Positions 23,019 through 30,285 of a stretch of 37,773 nucleotides of DNA are shown one piece after another. The notes under the pieces are model-generated. The model was not told the origin of the DNA, ran no database searches, and was given only the letters and a program-made list of their open reading frames with translations. The position numbers and the translations under genes were made by a program. The DNA is taken from positions 1 through 37,773 of the IMG/VR virus record IMGVR_UViG_3300011416_000023. One strand, 5' to 3'. Positions within the stretch are counted from its first letter, which is position 1; every line of letters begins with the position of its first letter. Origin of the DNA: a virus.

Positions 23019-25010
23019 ATGGCGCATACCTTCGGCAACGCCAGCACACGGGCGAACTCGACCGCGACCACGATCACGTCGGCCACGTACACGCCGACGA
23101 CGGATTCGACCGCGCTCGTGCTCGTGCTCTGGGTCCAGGGCGGCACGAACCGCGCAGGCGGGAATCCGACCTTCGCGGGCAATGCGCTGACGCAAGCCAA
23201 CTCGACGCAGAAGGCGGCCTCGTCGCCGGAGAGTAGTTGCGAGATTTGGTACATGGTGGGATCGCCCACCGTCCCGGCCAGTGGCACCGCCTCGATTCCG
23301 AACTCGGGCGGCCTGACGATCCATTACACCCTAGCCTCGTGCATTGCCGGCGCGGGCATGACGTCGCTCTTTGACGTCGCCGCCGGCAGCAACGGCACGA
23401 GCACCAACCCGACCGCGACCGCCTTCTCGGTCGCCGCCAACTCGTTCCAATTCGCGGCGGTGGCGAGCGGCGCGCAGACATTCGCGCCGAGTGGGCGCAC
23501 CGGCACCTCGATCGAGGAAGCAGACATCGGCTCGACAGGCATCGGCATCCAACGCCTAGCGACGGCCGGGGCCGGTTCTGTGACGATGTCGTGGACGTTC
23601 GGCACCTCGGACGATTGGGGCGCGGTCGCCGTCTCGTTCAAGGAAACGGCCGCACCGCTCACGCTGACCGGGTCCGCGGCGGTCGCGACGTGGAGCACGG
23701 CGGCCGGCACGGTGGCGACCACCGTCGCGCTCTCTGGGGCATCAGCGGCGCCGGCGTGGTCGGTGGCAGGCGGCGCGCTCGTCATTCCGGCGGCCCTGCT
23801 CGTGGAGCTCTTCGAGGGCGCGAGCCTGATCGCCTCCTGGCCCCTCTCGCCAACGACGCTGGCGCAGTCCGATCTCGATCTGTCGACACCGGAGCGCGAC
23901 AGCATTACCGACTGGACCGATCTCAGCGTCCGGTACACGAAGACGGGCGCCCAGGTCGACGTGCTGCAGACGTCGCTCGAGGCGCCGGACGGCGATAGCA
24001 GCGTCGTCACGTTGTCAGGCGCCGCGGCCGTCGCGACGTGGGTTGTCGCCGATGGTGCCTTAACCCTGACGGTCGCGCTGAGCGGCGTCGCAGCCGTCAG
24101 TACCTGGGCGGTCGCCGCCGGTGCCGTAGCCACAACGGTGCCGCTGGTCGGTGCCGGGGCCATCGCGACATGGGCCGTCGCTGGCGGCGCGCTCGAGATC
24201 GTCGTGCCGCTGGTGGGCGATGCGGCGGTGTCGACGTGGAGTGTCGCAGCCGGCGAGGTCACGATCACAATCGGCCTGGCCGGCGCCGCCGCGGTCGGCA
24301 CGTGGACGGTGGCCGCCGGCGCGCTCGAGGTGCAGGTAAGCCTCGCCGGCGCATCGGCTACCACCACGTGGGCGATCGCGGCCGGAGCGCTCGAGCTCGT
24401 CACGCCGCTATCTGGCGCTGCCGCCGTGGCCTCGTGGAGCGTCGCAGGGGGCGCACTGACGACGACGGTCGCGCTGAGCGGCGCGGCAGCCGTGGCGACG
24501 TGGGATGTCGCGGCAGGCACGCTCTCAGTGGCCGGCACGGTGGCCCTGGTGGGCGACGCCGCGGTTGCGAGTTGGGCCGTCGCCGCCGGCAGCCTGACGA
24601 CCACCGTTGATCTCGCCGGCGCCGCCGCGGTCGGCACGTGGGCCGTCGCCGCTGGCGATCTCACACTGACCGTGCCGATCACCGGGGCGAGCGCGGCAGC
24701 GTCGTGGATTGTGCCGACGGCGACCCTTGAGCTCGGCGTCGCCCTGAGCGGTCCGGCGGCCTCGGCAGCCTGGGCCGTCGCCGGCGGGACGATCGAGCAG
24801 ACGGTCGAGGCCATCGGTGCGTCGGCCGTGGCGACATGGGCCGTCCCGCTCGGCGTGATGGATTACGAGGGGCTCGCCTCCTACGCTGTCATCGTCCTGC
24901 GCAGCGCCAGGGCCGGCACGGCACAGACAACGACCCGCGCAGGCCAGGCGGCCACGACCGCACGCGCCGGCCGCGCGTCGACCACGGTCCGGACCCATCT
25001 CTCGGAGTAA
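23019..25010 (+). CDS. Large repeat protein with fifteen 22-residue units
   Basis: Encodes 663 residues. Residues 1-213 form a beta-rich N-terminal domain (SATYTPTTDSTALVLVLWVQ). From residue 214, units of the form V-x-L-x-G-x-A-A-V-A-T-W-x-V-A-x-G-A-L-x-x-x are repeated 15 times, each exactly 22 residues save unit 10 (24). Units 2 and 3 are parted by a 72-residue insert with LVELFEGASLIASWPLS, a motif found in phage virion beta domains. The C-terminus has three RAG-x-A-x-TT repeats. The alternating hydrophobic pattern suggests a beta-solenoid fibre. Confidence 0.78.
   Translation: MAHTFGNASTRANSTATTITSATYTPTTDSTALVLVLWVQGGTNRAGGNPTFAGNALTQANSTQKAASSPESSCEIWYMVGSPTVPASGTASIPNSGGLTIHYTLASCIAGAGMTSLFDVAAGSNGTSTNPTATAFSVAANSFQFAAVASGAQTFAPSGRTGTSIEEADIGSTGIGIQRLATAGAGSVTMSWTFGTSDDWGAVAVSFKETAAPLTLTGSAAVATWSTAAGTVATTVALSGASAAPAWSVAGGALVIPAALLVELFEGASLIASWPLSPTTLAQSDLDLSTPERDSITDWTDLSVRYTKTGAQVDVLQTSLEAPDGDSSVVTLSGAAAVATWVVADGALTLTVALSGVAAVSTWAVAAGAVATTVPLVGAGAIATWAVAGGALEIVVPLVGDAAVSTWSVAAGEVTITIGLAGAAAVGTWTVAAGALEVQVSLAGASATTTWAIAAGALELVTPLSGAAAVASWSVAGGALTTTVALSGAAAVATWDVAAGTLSVAGTVALVGDAAVASWAVAAGSLTTTVDLAGAAAVGTWAVAAGDLTLTVPITGASAAASWIVPTATLELGVALSGPAASAAWAVAGGTIEQTVEAIGASAVATWAVPLGVMDYEGLASYAVIVLRSARAGTAQTTTRAGQAATTARAGRASTTVRTHLSE
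23658..24869 (+). repeat. 66-bp tandem repeat array (15 units, one 216-bp insert)
   Basis: Units 1-2 occupy 23658-23789, the insert 23790-24005, and units 3-15 24006-24869. DNA of the units differs far more than the protein text, so the array is old and held by selection on protein. The conserved Trp and two Gly per unit mark the register. Confidence 0.85.
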
Positions 25011-25016
25011 CCGACC

Positions 25017-25406
25017 ATGAGCACCAGCAGCGGCGGCGTCACCGCGATCCCTGACGTCCTCACCGAAGGCACAGACGGGCAGTTCATTGCCGTCACGCTC
25101 GCCGACCCGGCCACCGACGAGACGATCGACACCACGGCGATCACGGCGATTCTGGCGACGCTGCGGAGCCTCGACACCGAAGAGGCGCTCTTCGAGGATG
25201 TGTCCGTGTTCCCTGGCGGCGAGAGCCGCGGCAGCTATTCCGTGGACGACGAGATCGTAGTGACGTTCACCGCGACGGACATGGCGAGCAAGGGCACGCG
25301 GGAGATGCAGCGGCGCCTCCTCACGCTCGAGGTGACGCACTCCGGCGGGAAGGTCTTCAACTGCGCGGTGGAGTTCGGGCTGCGCAACCTGAGGGACGTG
25401 GGGTAG
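25017..25406 (+). CDS. Baseplate/upper-fibre-like small protein
   Basis: Encodes 129 residues. A beta-rich single domain with ATDETIDTTAITAILATLRS and a final HSGGKVFNCAVEFGLRNL recalls N-terminal domains of phage baseplate-upper or fibre-attachment proteins, though the match is loose. It is the last gene of the late operon, six bases after the repeat protein, and is followed by a 350-base gap. Role inferred from position. Confidence 0.6.
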   Translation: MSTSSGGVTAIPDVLTEGTDGQFIAVTLADPATDETIDTTAITAILATLRSLDTEEALFEDVSVFPGGESRGSYSVDDEIVVTFTATDMASKGTREMQRRLLTLEVTHSGGKVFNCAVEFGLRNLRDVG

Positions 25407-25517
25407 AGGGTGAGGCACGGTAAAGCTGTTGGCCCCATGCGGTGAATGCTGGTGATTTTCGGCGTCTTATCGGCCGTTCAAGCCGTTGGTCTGGACGGCG
25501 CCGGGGCAATGCCGCGC

Positions 25518-25743
25518 CGTGACTCAGGCGTGACAACGGCAACGCATCACACGCGAAACATGGCGCATTTTCGAGGAAGCCCCATGCAGAGGTAGGCCCT
25601 ATGCGGTGCCTACGTGACCCTTTAGTTTCAGCGAATTACGGGCGAACTGTGGGGAGTCTCGCCCCGACCAACATCCCCTCCAGAAATACCGGTATTTTCG
25701 CCAGTTTCGCGTGACGTGACGTTCCACGTGACGGAGGCGTGAC
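25518..25743 (+). repeat. Cluster of seven CGTGAC hexamers
   Basis: CGTGAC begins at 25518, 25529, 25613, 25710, 25715, 25727 and 25738, all on the plus strand. A given hexamer is expected far less than once in 226 bases. The last four lie within 34 bases just before the first accessory gene, which fits binding sites for a regulator or replication-type iterons. Confidence 0.6.
25684..25697. promoter_or_regulatory. 14-bp perfect palindrome, operator candidate
   Basis: AAATACCGGTATTT is its own reverse complement. It sits some 65 bases before the start of the accessory gene at 25763, a fitting place for a dimeric repressor. It differs from the TGTTGA-type sites at 31339-31442, so a different protein would bind it. 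Confidence 0.45.
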
Positions 25744-25762
25744 AAGTGTCTGGTGGGCCACA

Positions 25763-26434
25763 ATGACGAAATTCAAGGCCCGGGGCTTGCCACAGCAGCC
25801 TGCTGAGGCCATCAAGCAGGTTGGCGCGCTGCGTCTCGACATGGCCGGGCAATCCTTGGCGGTTGATCTCGGAAAGCTCGACCCTCCTGAGCGCGCCTAT
25901 GACGCCGATGTGGCCTTCATCGATCACCGGGTGGGCAGTGTCACACTGCTCTTCGGCAAGATCGACCGCGATGCGCCAGAGGAACGCCTCCGCAACCGGC
26001 TTGAGATTCGATATCCCCCGGAAGATTTTTTGACGACGTTCTGGGGCCCGTCACTCAAATTTACGCGCAGCTTGGCCCGACTCGTCGAGACGTGGCCTTT
26101 ACCTGTCGAATCGGGCGAGGCCGCGCTGCGCTTGCCCGCATCCCAGTCGCATTCGGAGTGGGCGAGCTTTACCTACATGTCGCATTCGGGGACGGACGCG
26201 GCGATCGATTTCTATCACGTCTCATCATCTGCCCTCGCGCGGTGGCAGCAGGCACGTGAGACAACGCATCTGAAATTGAGGCCCATCCTTCGCGTGCAAG
26301 TGTCCATCTTTACGCTACACGCCTTGCTCGTGCAGGCCGAGGTGGTGGACAAGGCGATTCGGCAGTATCTACCCACGGCGTTGCGGAGAGATCTGCCGGC
26401 TGCACCGGAGACGGATTCGGAGACAGAAGCGTGA
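25763..26434 (+). CDS. Accessory gene A: hypothetical protein
   Basis: Encodes 223 residues. ATG 25763 is preferred (TKFKARGLPQQP); an earlier start at 25739 would lie within the CGTGAC repeats. The N-terminal half has strands (DVAFIDHRVGSVTLLFGKID) and a PPEDFLTTFWGPSLKFTRSL helix, a layout loosely like DUF3467-type proteins but not a sure match. The C-terminal half is mixed and ends in an acidic tail. First of three overlapping genes between the late operon and the integrase, so a lysogenic-conversion or defence gene is possible. Confidence 0.55.
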   Translation: MTKFKARGLPQQPAEAIKQVGALRLDMAGQSLAVDLGKLDPPERAYDADVAFIDHRVGSVTLLFGKIDRDAPEERLRNRLEIRYPPEDFLTTFWGPSLKFTRSLARLVETWPLPVESGEAALRLPASQSHSEWASFTYMSHSGTDAAIDFYHVSSSALARWQQARETTHLKLRPILRVQVSIFTLHALLVQAEVVDKAIRQYLPTALRRDLPAAPETDSETEA

Positions 26435-26853
26435 TCACCGAGCACGCTGGAACGACGAGCCACTACGTATTCGAGCCGGCTGTCGAATTCGCGCCCATTG
26501 ATGTGCCCGCGCCGGATGTCCTCAAGGGCACGGAAGCCGTGTGGGGCGGGAAACTGCTGCAGGCCGCGGCGACGGCAACTGCAGCGATGCTGACCCTGGT
26601 TCCGATATACTCGGCGATGGATGCGGGTGGCAGCGACCCAGTCGTCAAGGTGATCACGCGCGAGCACAGCGCCAGGCCGAAGGGCCGCCCTGCGGTGCCT
26701 CGTCCAGCCACGAGCGTCGCCGAAGTGGAGCTCCGTAACGTCACGGCGACGCCGGCGCCTCGGCTCGTCAAAGCCTATCGGGTACGCGCCGTGAGGACGA
26801 CGGCTGCTGTTCCGACACGCAGCCATGATCCCCTCGACGACGACGCCGAGTAG
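26431..26853 (+). CDS. Accessory gene B: small membrane-anchored protein
   Basis: Encodes 140 residues from GTG 26431 (GTGA overlap with gene A). One hydrophobic segment (residues about 42-60, LLQAAATATAAMLTLVPIYS) is followed by a basic, Pro/Arg-rich tail. Its last 29 bases overlap gene C in another frame. Family unknown. An anchor that links A or C to the membrane would fit. Confidence 0.5.
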   Translation: MITEHAGTTSHYVFEPAVEFAPIDVPAPDVLKGTEAVWGGKLLQAAATATAAMLTLVPIYSAMDAGGSDPVVKVITREHSARPKGRPAVPRPATSVAEVELRNVTATPAPRLVKAYRVRAVRTTAAVPTRSHDPLDDDAE

Positions 26854-27367
26854 CGTTTCGACCGCTCAGTACCCGTGGTATGCCGAGGTCCTGAACAACT
26901 CGCTTGAGCAGGGCGATGTGCTGAAGGACTGCCTGGAGCCCTTGCCTCCCTCCATCGGTGGCCCGATTCAGGTCGACAAGACTCCGGCCCACACCGTGGT
27001 TGTGCTGACGCAGTCGTGCGATCTCGCCCGTGACGGCGTGCCCCTGGTCATGGTGTGCCCGGTCTACACGTTCTCAACGTGGGTGAAGGTGCAGAAGGGA
27101 AGCACCAAGGACAACTGGCAGAAGCTGAAGAACGGCGCCTTGGTGCACCATCACCTTCTGAATCGCTGCACGGTGGCAGGCTTGGAGGAGGAGCATCTGG
27201 TAACCGACTTCCGCCAGGCCTTCAGCATCCCATGGAGCTACGCGCGCGAACTGGCCACGCAACCGTCGCGCGTGCGACTCTTGCCGCCTTATCGCGAGCA
27301 ACTGTCGCAGGCATTTGCCCGTTGCTACATGCGCGTCGGGCTGCCCAGCGAAGTCGATCCGATCTAG
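26825..27367 (+). CDS. Accessory gene C: conserved QSCDLA-motif protein
   Basis: Encodes 180 residues. The core HTVVVLTQSCDLARDGVPLV, followed by VMVCPVYTFSTW, resembles a motif I associate with small soluble proteins of unknown activity; the single Cys and Asp could be catalytic or metal-binding, but I cannot name the reaction. A SIPWSYARELATQPSRVRLL segment and an amphipathic helix (YREQLSQAFARCYMRVGL) end it. It overlaps gene B, and its stop region overlaps the integrase fragment on the other strand. Confidence 0.55.
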   Translation: MIPSTTTPSSVSTAQYPWYAEVLNNSLEQGDVLKDCLEPLPPSIGGPIQVDKTPAHTVVVLTQSCDLARDGVPLVMVCPVYTFSTWVKVQKGSTKDNWQKLKNGALVHHHLLNRCTVAGLEEEHLVTDFRQAFSIPWSYARELATQPSRVRLLPPYREQLSQAFARCYMRVGLPSEVDPI

Positions 27368-27446
27368 AAAGTCATCGCTGACAGGTCGGCCGCCTCGGGA
27401 TGCGTGTAGCGCGTCAGTTGCCGTAGGTTCTTCCACGCGCCGATCG
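27364..27446 (-). pseudogene. Fragment of an integrase C-terminus
   Basis: On minus, 27444 to 27364 reads IGAWKNLRQLTRYTHPEAAD, then LSAMTF and a TAG stop. It matches the end of the intact integrase (IGGWKSLRQLTRYTHPEAAD) and holds the catalytic Tyr. DNA at 27383-27446 is identical to 28194-28257 at 57 of 64 bases, with most changes silent. So it comes from a diverged integrase gene, not from a recent copy of this one. No upstream integrase body is left. Confidence 0.85.
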
Positions 27447-27469
27447 GCCCTAGACGGTGCTTCCGACGC

Positions 27470-28153
27470 TCAGTCCTGGTCTGCGTCCCAGTCAGCCGGT
27501 CGTCGTCGCCATTGCTCCCATCGCTTCCACGCGGCGAGGTGGCCGACGACGTAACCGGCGACTTCCCCGGGGGGTACAGAGTTGACGATGCCTTCCACCA
27601 TCGCTAGTGCGGAAATGCATGCCCAATCCGCCAGGGCTGGAGTACTGACAATGCGGAGCCAGTCATGAATGGCCGCGGGTGGCGCCGGAGCAAGGCACTG
27701 CTGCGGCAGACGAGTCAGAACCTTGCTGTGATTGAGTTCTACAACGCCTGGTTCCACCGACTCGAAGGTGGTGGACCGATGATGGACAATCGCGTTGCGT
27801 GCCTCTAGTAGGCGCTTGAAGTCTTGAAACGGGGCAGTCCCCTCGTCGAACGGTTCTCCTGCTATCGCGATCCGCGCCAGCTGCACCCTCCTCGTCAACG
27901 GATCTCGGTCGGCGCTTGCGAGCAGCGCGCTCAGCCGTCGCGAAATTGCCGAATCCGGGGCTGACGCCGCGAGGGATGGTAGTTCTGACAGGTAGCACTC
28001 AAGCGCTACCGCCGCGAACGTAATCGAGATAACCGGTTCCAATGAGCGTGAATCGAGTGGATTCCCCTTTGATGCCTCCATGGCACGCCGCTGCGCCTCC
28101 GTGGCGATCCCGAAGAGCTGGGACGAGTTCAGAAAGGCGCCGCCTGGGTTCAC
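27470..28153 (-). CDS. HEPN-motif protein
   Basis: Encodes 227 residues from GTG 28153 (a TTG at 28156 is an alternative; GAAGAGGA at 28162-28169 is the ribosome site). The body is helical, and LLEARNAIVHHRS (R119-N-x3-H124) is the RX4-6H signature of HEPN domains, whose members are often RNases in toxin-antitoxin, abortive infection or CRISPR systems. It starts 15 bases after the integrase stop, so both may share a transcript. No nucleotidyltransferase partner is seen beside it. Role as an exclusion or addiction gene is inferred. Confidence 0.62.
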   Translation of the reverse strand: MNPGGAFLNSSQLFGIATEAQRRAMEASKGNPLDSRSLEPVISITFAAVALECYLSELPSLAASAPDSAISRRLSALLASADRDPLTRRVQLARIAIAGEPFDEGTAPFQDFKRLLEARNAIVHHRSTTFESVEPGVVELNHSKVLTRLPQQCLAPAPPAAIHDWLRIVSTPALADWACISALAMVEGIVNSVPPGEVAGYVVGHLAAWKRWEQWRRRPADWDADQD

Positions 28154-28163
28154 CAACGTTGGT
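28152..28163. promoter_or_regulatory. 12-bp palindrome over the HEPN gene start
   Basis: ACCAACGTTGGT is a perfect palindrome covering both possible start codons of the HEPN gene and lying just after the integrase stop. It may be an operator, or an RNA hairpin that limits translation of a possibly toxic product. Confidence 0.45.
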
Positions 28164-28168
28164 CCTCT

Positions 28169-29212
28169 TCAGATCAGGTCGACGGCCGACGTGAGGTCAG
28201 CCGCCTCGGGATGCGTGTAGCGTGTCAGCTGCCGCAGGCTCTTCCACCCACCGATCGCCTGGATGACGCGCAAGCTCACGCCCGCCTGCACGAGCCGCGT
28301 CGCACCGGTATGACGTGTCGCGCTGTGCCAGGTGACCCCGACACCCGCCCCGTAGGGGATGTCAGCCCTCCAGCAGGCGCGCTTGAAGCGCGAGTGGAGC
28401 AGCGCGATCTGGCCGCTGCGCGTCTCCGACGTCACGTGGGCCGCGAAGACGTGGCCGTTCGTCCGCGGCACGCTGGCCAGGGCCTGCTGGGCACGCATCG
28501 CCAGCGGGACCGCATGCGGGCCGGTCTTCGTCTTGACGTGCAGCACGGTGCCGCGCACGTCCTTCCATTCGAGGTCGAGCAGACTCGAGATGCGGAGGAG
28601 GGTGGACACCGCAACGATGAACAGCGGCCGGTCGATCCGGCGGAGCGTGGTCAGCAGGCGCGCTTCCTCCTCGCGCGACAACGTGCGCCCCTCACGTTCC
28701 ACCGCGCGCAGGGGGGGGAGCTTGGTGAAATCGACACCTAACTGCGAGACGTGATCGGGCACGGCCCGCCGGAGCATGCGGCCGACGAGGCGCTCTTCCT
28801 GGCGGACCGTCGAGGCCATGCGCCCGGCCGCCAGGCGGTCCTTCCGGTACGCCAGGATGTCCGCGGCGGTGATGAGGTCCAGCCGGACCTCACCGAAATG
28901 CATCCGGAGGTGCCCGAGCATCGACCGCTGGCGCGCGACGCTGGCCTGCGGCGCGAGGACGTGGGCGTCGTACCAGGTGGCGTAGCGGTCGAACGTGCTC
29001 GCGGCGCCGTACCGCGCGGGCAGCCCCGCGGCGTGGCGCGCCGCATCGGCCTGGGCCAAGGCATACACCGCCTCGGCATCGCGCTTCTGCTGGGCCCGCT
29101 GTGCGGGCGTAGGCGCATCGACAACCACGCCCGTGCTGCGGCGCACGCGCCCCCGGCCCGGGCGTTCGACGGACATCCACCAAAAGGGGGAATCGGTGCG
29201 CTTGTAGATCAC
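28169..29212 (-). CDS. int: Tyrosine recombinase (phage integrase)
   Basis: Encodes 347 residues from GTG 29212, which overlaps the preceding stop (GTGA). It joins attP to the host attB. An arm-binding start (VIYKRTDSPFWWMSVERPGR), a SAM-like core-binding domain (about 72-150) and the catalytic domain follow. Catalytic residues: R207 (LLRISSLLDLEW), K229 (HVKTKTGPHAVPL), H296 and R300 (WHSATRHTGATRL), W323 (IGGW) and Y332 (RYTHP). H296 to R300 is one residue longer than the usual HxxR. The gene otherwise looks intact. Confidence 0.93.
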   Translation of the reverse strand: MIYKRTDSPFWWMSVERPGRGRVRRSTGVVVDAPTPAQRAQQKRDAEAVYALAQADAARHAAGLPARYGAASTFDRYATWYDAHVLAPQASVARQRSMLGHLRMHFGEVRLDLITAADILAYRKDRLAAGRMASTVRQEERLVGRMLRRAVPDHVSQLGVDFTKLPPLRAVEREGRTLSREEEARLLTTLRRIDRPLFIVAVSTLLRISSLLDLEWKDVRGTVLHVKTKTGPHAVPLAMRAQQALASVPRTNGHVFAAHVTSETRSGQIALLHSRFKRACWRADIPYGAGVGVTWHSATRHTGATRLVQAGVSLRVIQAIGGWKSLRQLTRYTHPEAADLTSAVDLI

Positions 29213-29460
29213 GCCTGCGTCGCCCAGCCCTTCTCGATGAACTGATCCTCCAGGGCCGCCGCATGGATGTCGGCGTCGGCCTCCTGGCGATGCACCTGCG
29301 TGAGGCGCGTGTCGCCGTCGACGTCCACGCGCAGCTCGAAGCCGAGCGGGTGCGGCACGATCCGGCACTGCACCATGCGCCCGCCGTCCTTGTGCACGCT
29401 CCAGCGCACAGGGTTGACCTTCGGCGGCTGCGGGTCCCGCCCGCCCCACCCGTCGCTCAT
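29209..29460 (-). CDS. Small hypothetical protein upstream of integrase
   Basis: Encodes 83 residues from ATG 29460 (MSDGWGGRDPQPPKVNPVRW), overlapping the preceding stop. A beta-beta-alpha layout (GGRMVQCRIVPHPLGFELRV, then QEADADIHAAALEDQFIEKG) is seen. It might act as a recombination-directionality or DNA-binding helper, given its coupling to the integrase, but no HTH is clear. Confidence 0.55.
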   Translation of the reverse strand: MSDGWGGRDPQPPKVNPVRWSVHKDGGRMVQCRIVPHPLGFELRVDVDGDTRLTQVHRQEADADIHAAALEDQFIEKGWATQA

Positions 29461-29570
29461 GGTTGAATCGGACCGCTCGTGAGGTACACCCACGCCAGGA
29501 GGGCGGCGATAAGCGTCGCCGCCACCCAAAACACTCGCAGCAATAGCGTGAATTGGCGTTCTGCCCCCAT
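29457..29570 (-). CDS. 37-residue single-TM peptide
   Basis: ATG 29570 gives MGAERQFTLLLRVFWVAATL followed by IAALLAWVYLTSGPIQP, one clear membrane helix with an N-terminal positive charge. It overlaps the stop of a tiny upstream frame (TGATG) and its own stop overlaps the next ATG. Small one-TM phage peptides can block superinfection or tune host envelope enzymes. A longer form up to 29711 is open but reads as a shadow. Confidence 0.5.
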   Translation of the reverse strand: MGAERQFTLLLRVFWVAATLIAALLAWVYLTSGPIQP

Positions 29571-29622
29571 CACCCACACCCGTTCCTGTTCTCGGCGGCG
29601 AGCCCGCTCATTGCGCGAGCCA

Positions 29623-29724
29623 TCAATGCACGTCCCGGCGTTCCTCGGCCCGCTCGAGCAGGAGCGACCGGCGGAAGGTCGCGACCTCGGGGCCAGTAAG
29701 CGAGATCCCACGCGGCGGTGTCAT
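29623..29724 (-). CDS. 33-residue small protein in overlapping gene chain
   Basis: ATG 29724 overlaps the stop of the zinc-ribbon gene (ATGA). The text [20 protein letters not shown] then LLLERAEERRDVH ends at TGA 29623. A second frame of 17 codons (ATG 29623 to TGA 29570) bridges to the TM peptide with TGATG overlaps. The unbroken chain of couplings supports translation, but so short a frame may exist only to carry ribosomes onward. Confidence 0.35.
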   Translation of the reverse strand: MTPPRGISLTGPEVATFRRSLLLERAEERRDVH

Positions 29725-30224
29725 CAGCGCTCCTCGCTGATAGACCAAGTGACGTTGTCAGCCTTTGTGATCTCCACGGTGCCGCCTTGAATGAGGTGCA
29801 CGCCCTCATATGGGTTCTGTTCTCTCAGCACCGCGTTGACGATGCTCCGACCATTCACCAAGACGACGAAGTTGGACGCACCGGAGCCTGACCAGCGGCC
29901 GATAACACGCGCTCGAACCGGTCGCTTTGGCGCGTCGAACACGTAGGCCCCTTTCCCGGCCAACTCGAACGGCATGGACGCGCCTGCTGCGACGCTTGGT
30001 GTGCCTTTAGTGTCACGATCGGGCGTCGACCTGTGAGACATCTCGACCAGGGCGTTCAACGCCATGGCGACGAACGCCAAAGCGACGATCCCGACGGCAA
30101 CGCGAGCCAGCCATGGGGAATCAGACGCCGGCGGAGGTACTGTCACCAGCAAGCTGCGTCCGCACCATCGGCAGACGATGGCATCGTCCTGAATCTCCTC
30201 AGCGCAATAGGGGCACGCCTTCAT
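29724..30224 (-). CDS. Zinc-ribbon membrane protein
   Basis: Encodes 166 residues from ATG 30224, the start that places [20 protein letters not shown] at the N-terminus. This is a double-CxxC zinc ribbon as found in many membrane proteins. A hydrophobic helix (about 38-57, [20 protein letters not shown]) follows, then a soluble domain with strands ([33 protein letters not shown]). The zinc ribbon should be cytoplasmic and the rest periplasmic or outside. A lysogenic conversion role is possible. Confidence 0.65.
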   Translation of the reverse strand: MKACPYCAEEIQDDAIVCRWCGRSLLVTVPPPASDSPWLARVAVGIVALAFVAMALNALVEMSHRSTPDRDTKGTPSVAAGASMPFELAGKGAYVFDAPKRPVRARVIGRWSGSGASNFVVLVNGRSIVNAVLREQNPYEGVHLIQGGTVEITKADNVTWSISEER

Positions 30225-30285
30225 GGCCTCAGCCTCTGGAAGGGCGAGCCGGGCAGGGGCGGCCACGCGATCCGCTCACGACGAT

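Larger units (their letters stand above)
25407..25762 (+). promoter_or_regulatory. Repeat-rich control region before the accessory genes
   Basis: No gene is seen. The stretch holds GGCCC(C/T)ATGCGGTG at 25431-25444 and 25595-25608, with a partial copy at 25579-25587; a hairpin GTAGGC (25592-25597) / GCCTAC (25608-25613); a perfect 14-bp palindrome AAATACCGGTATTT at 25684-25697; and seven CGTGAC hexamers between 25518 and 25743. It is the likely promoter/operator region of the three-gene unit at 25763. No good sigma-70 pair could be fixed by eye. Confidence 0.5.
27383..28257. repeat. Direct repeat pair flanking the HEPN gene
   Basis: Left copy is 27383-27446, right copy 28194-28257, same orientation, 57/64 identical, with a 23-base perfect core from GCCGCCTCGGG onward. 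They enclose the HEPN-motif gene. Recombination between them would remove about 810 bp, restoring an integrase end with the other copy's stop codon. Attachment sites often lie at or within the 3' end of integrase genes, so the core may be att-like; this is inferred. Confidence 0.75.

Noticed and set aside
20931-23324. 797-codon open frame on minus opposite the fibre block
   Set aside because: Arg/Gly/His-rich antisense shadow; plus-strand genes with ribosome sites explain the region.
23324-24814. 496-codon open frame on minus across the repeat array
   Set aside because: It is open only because the 66-bp repeat lacks stop codons in that frame; it mirrors the repeat period and has no start signals.
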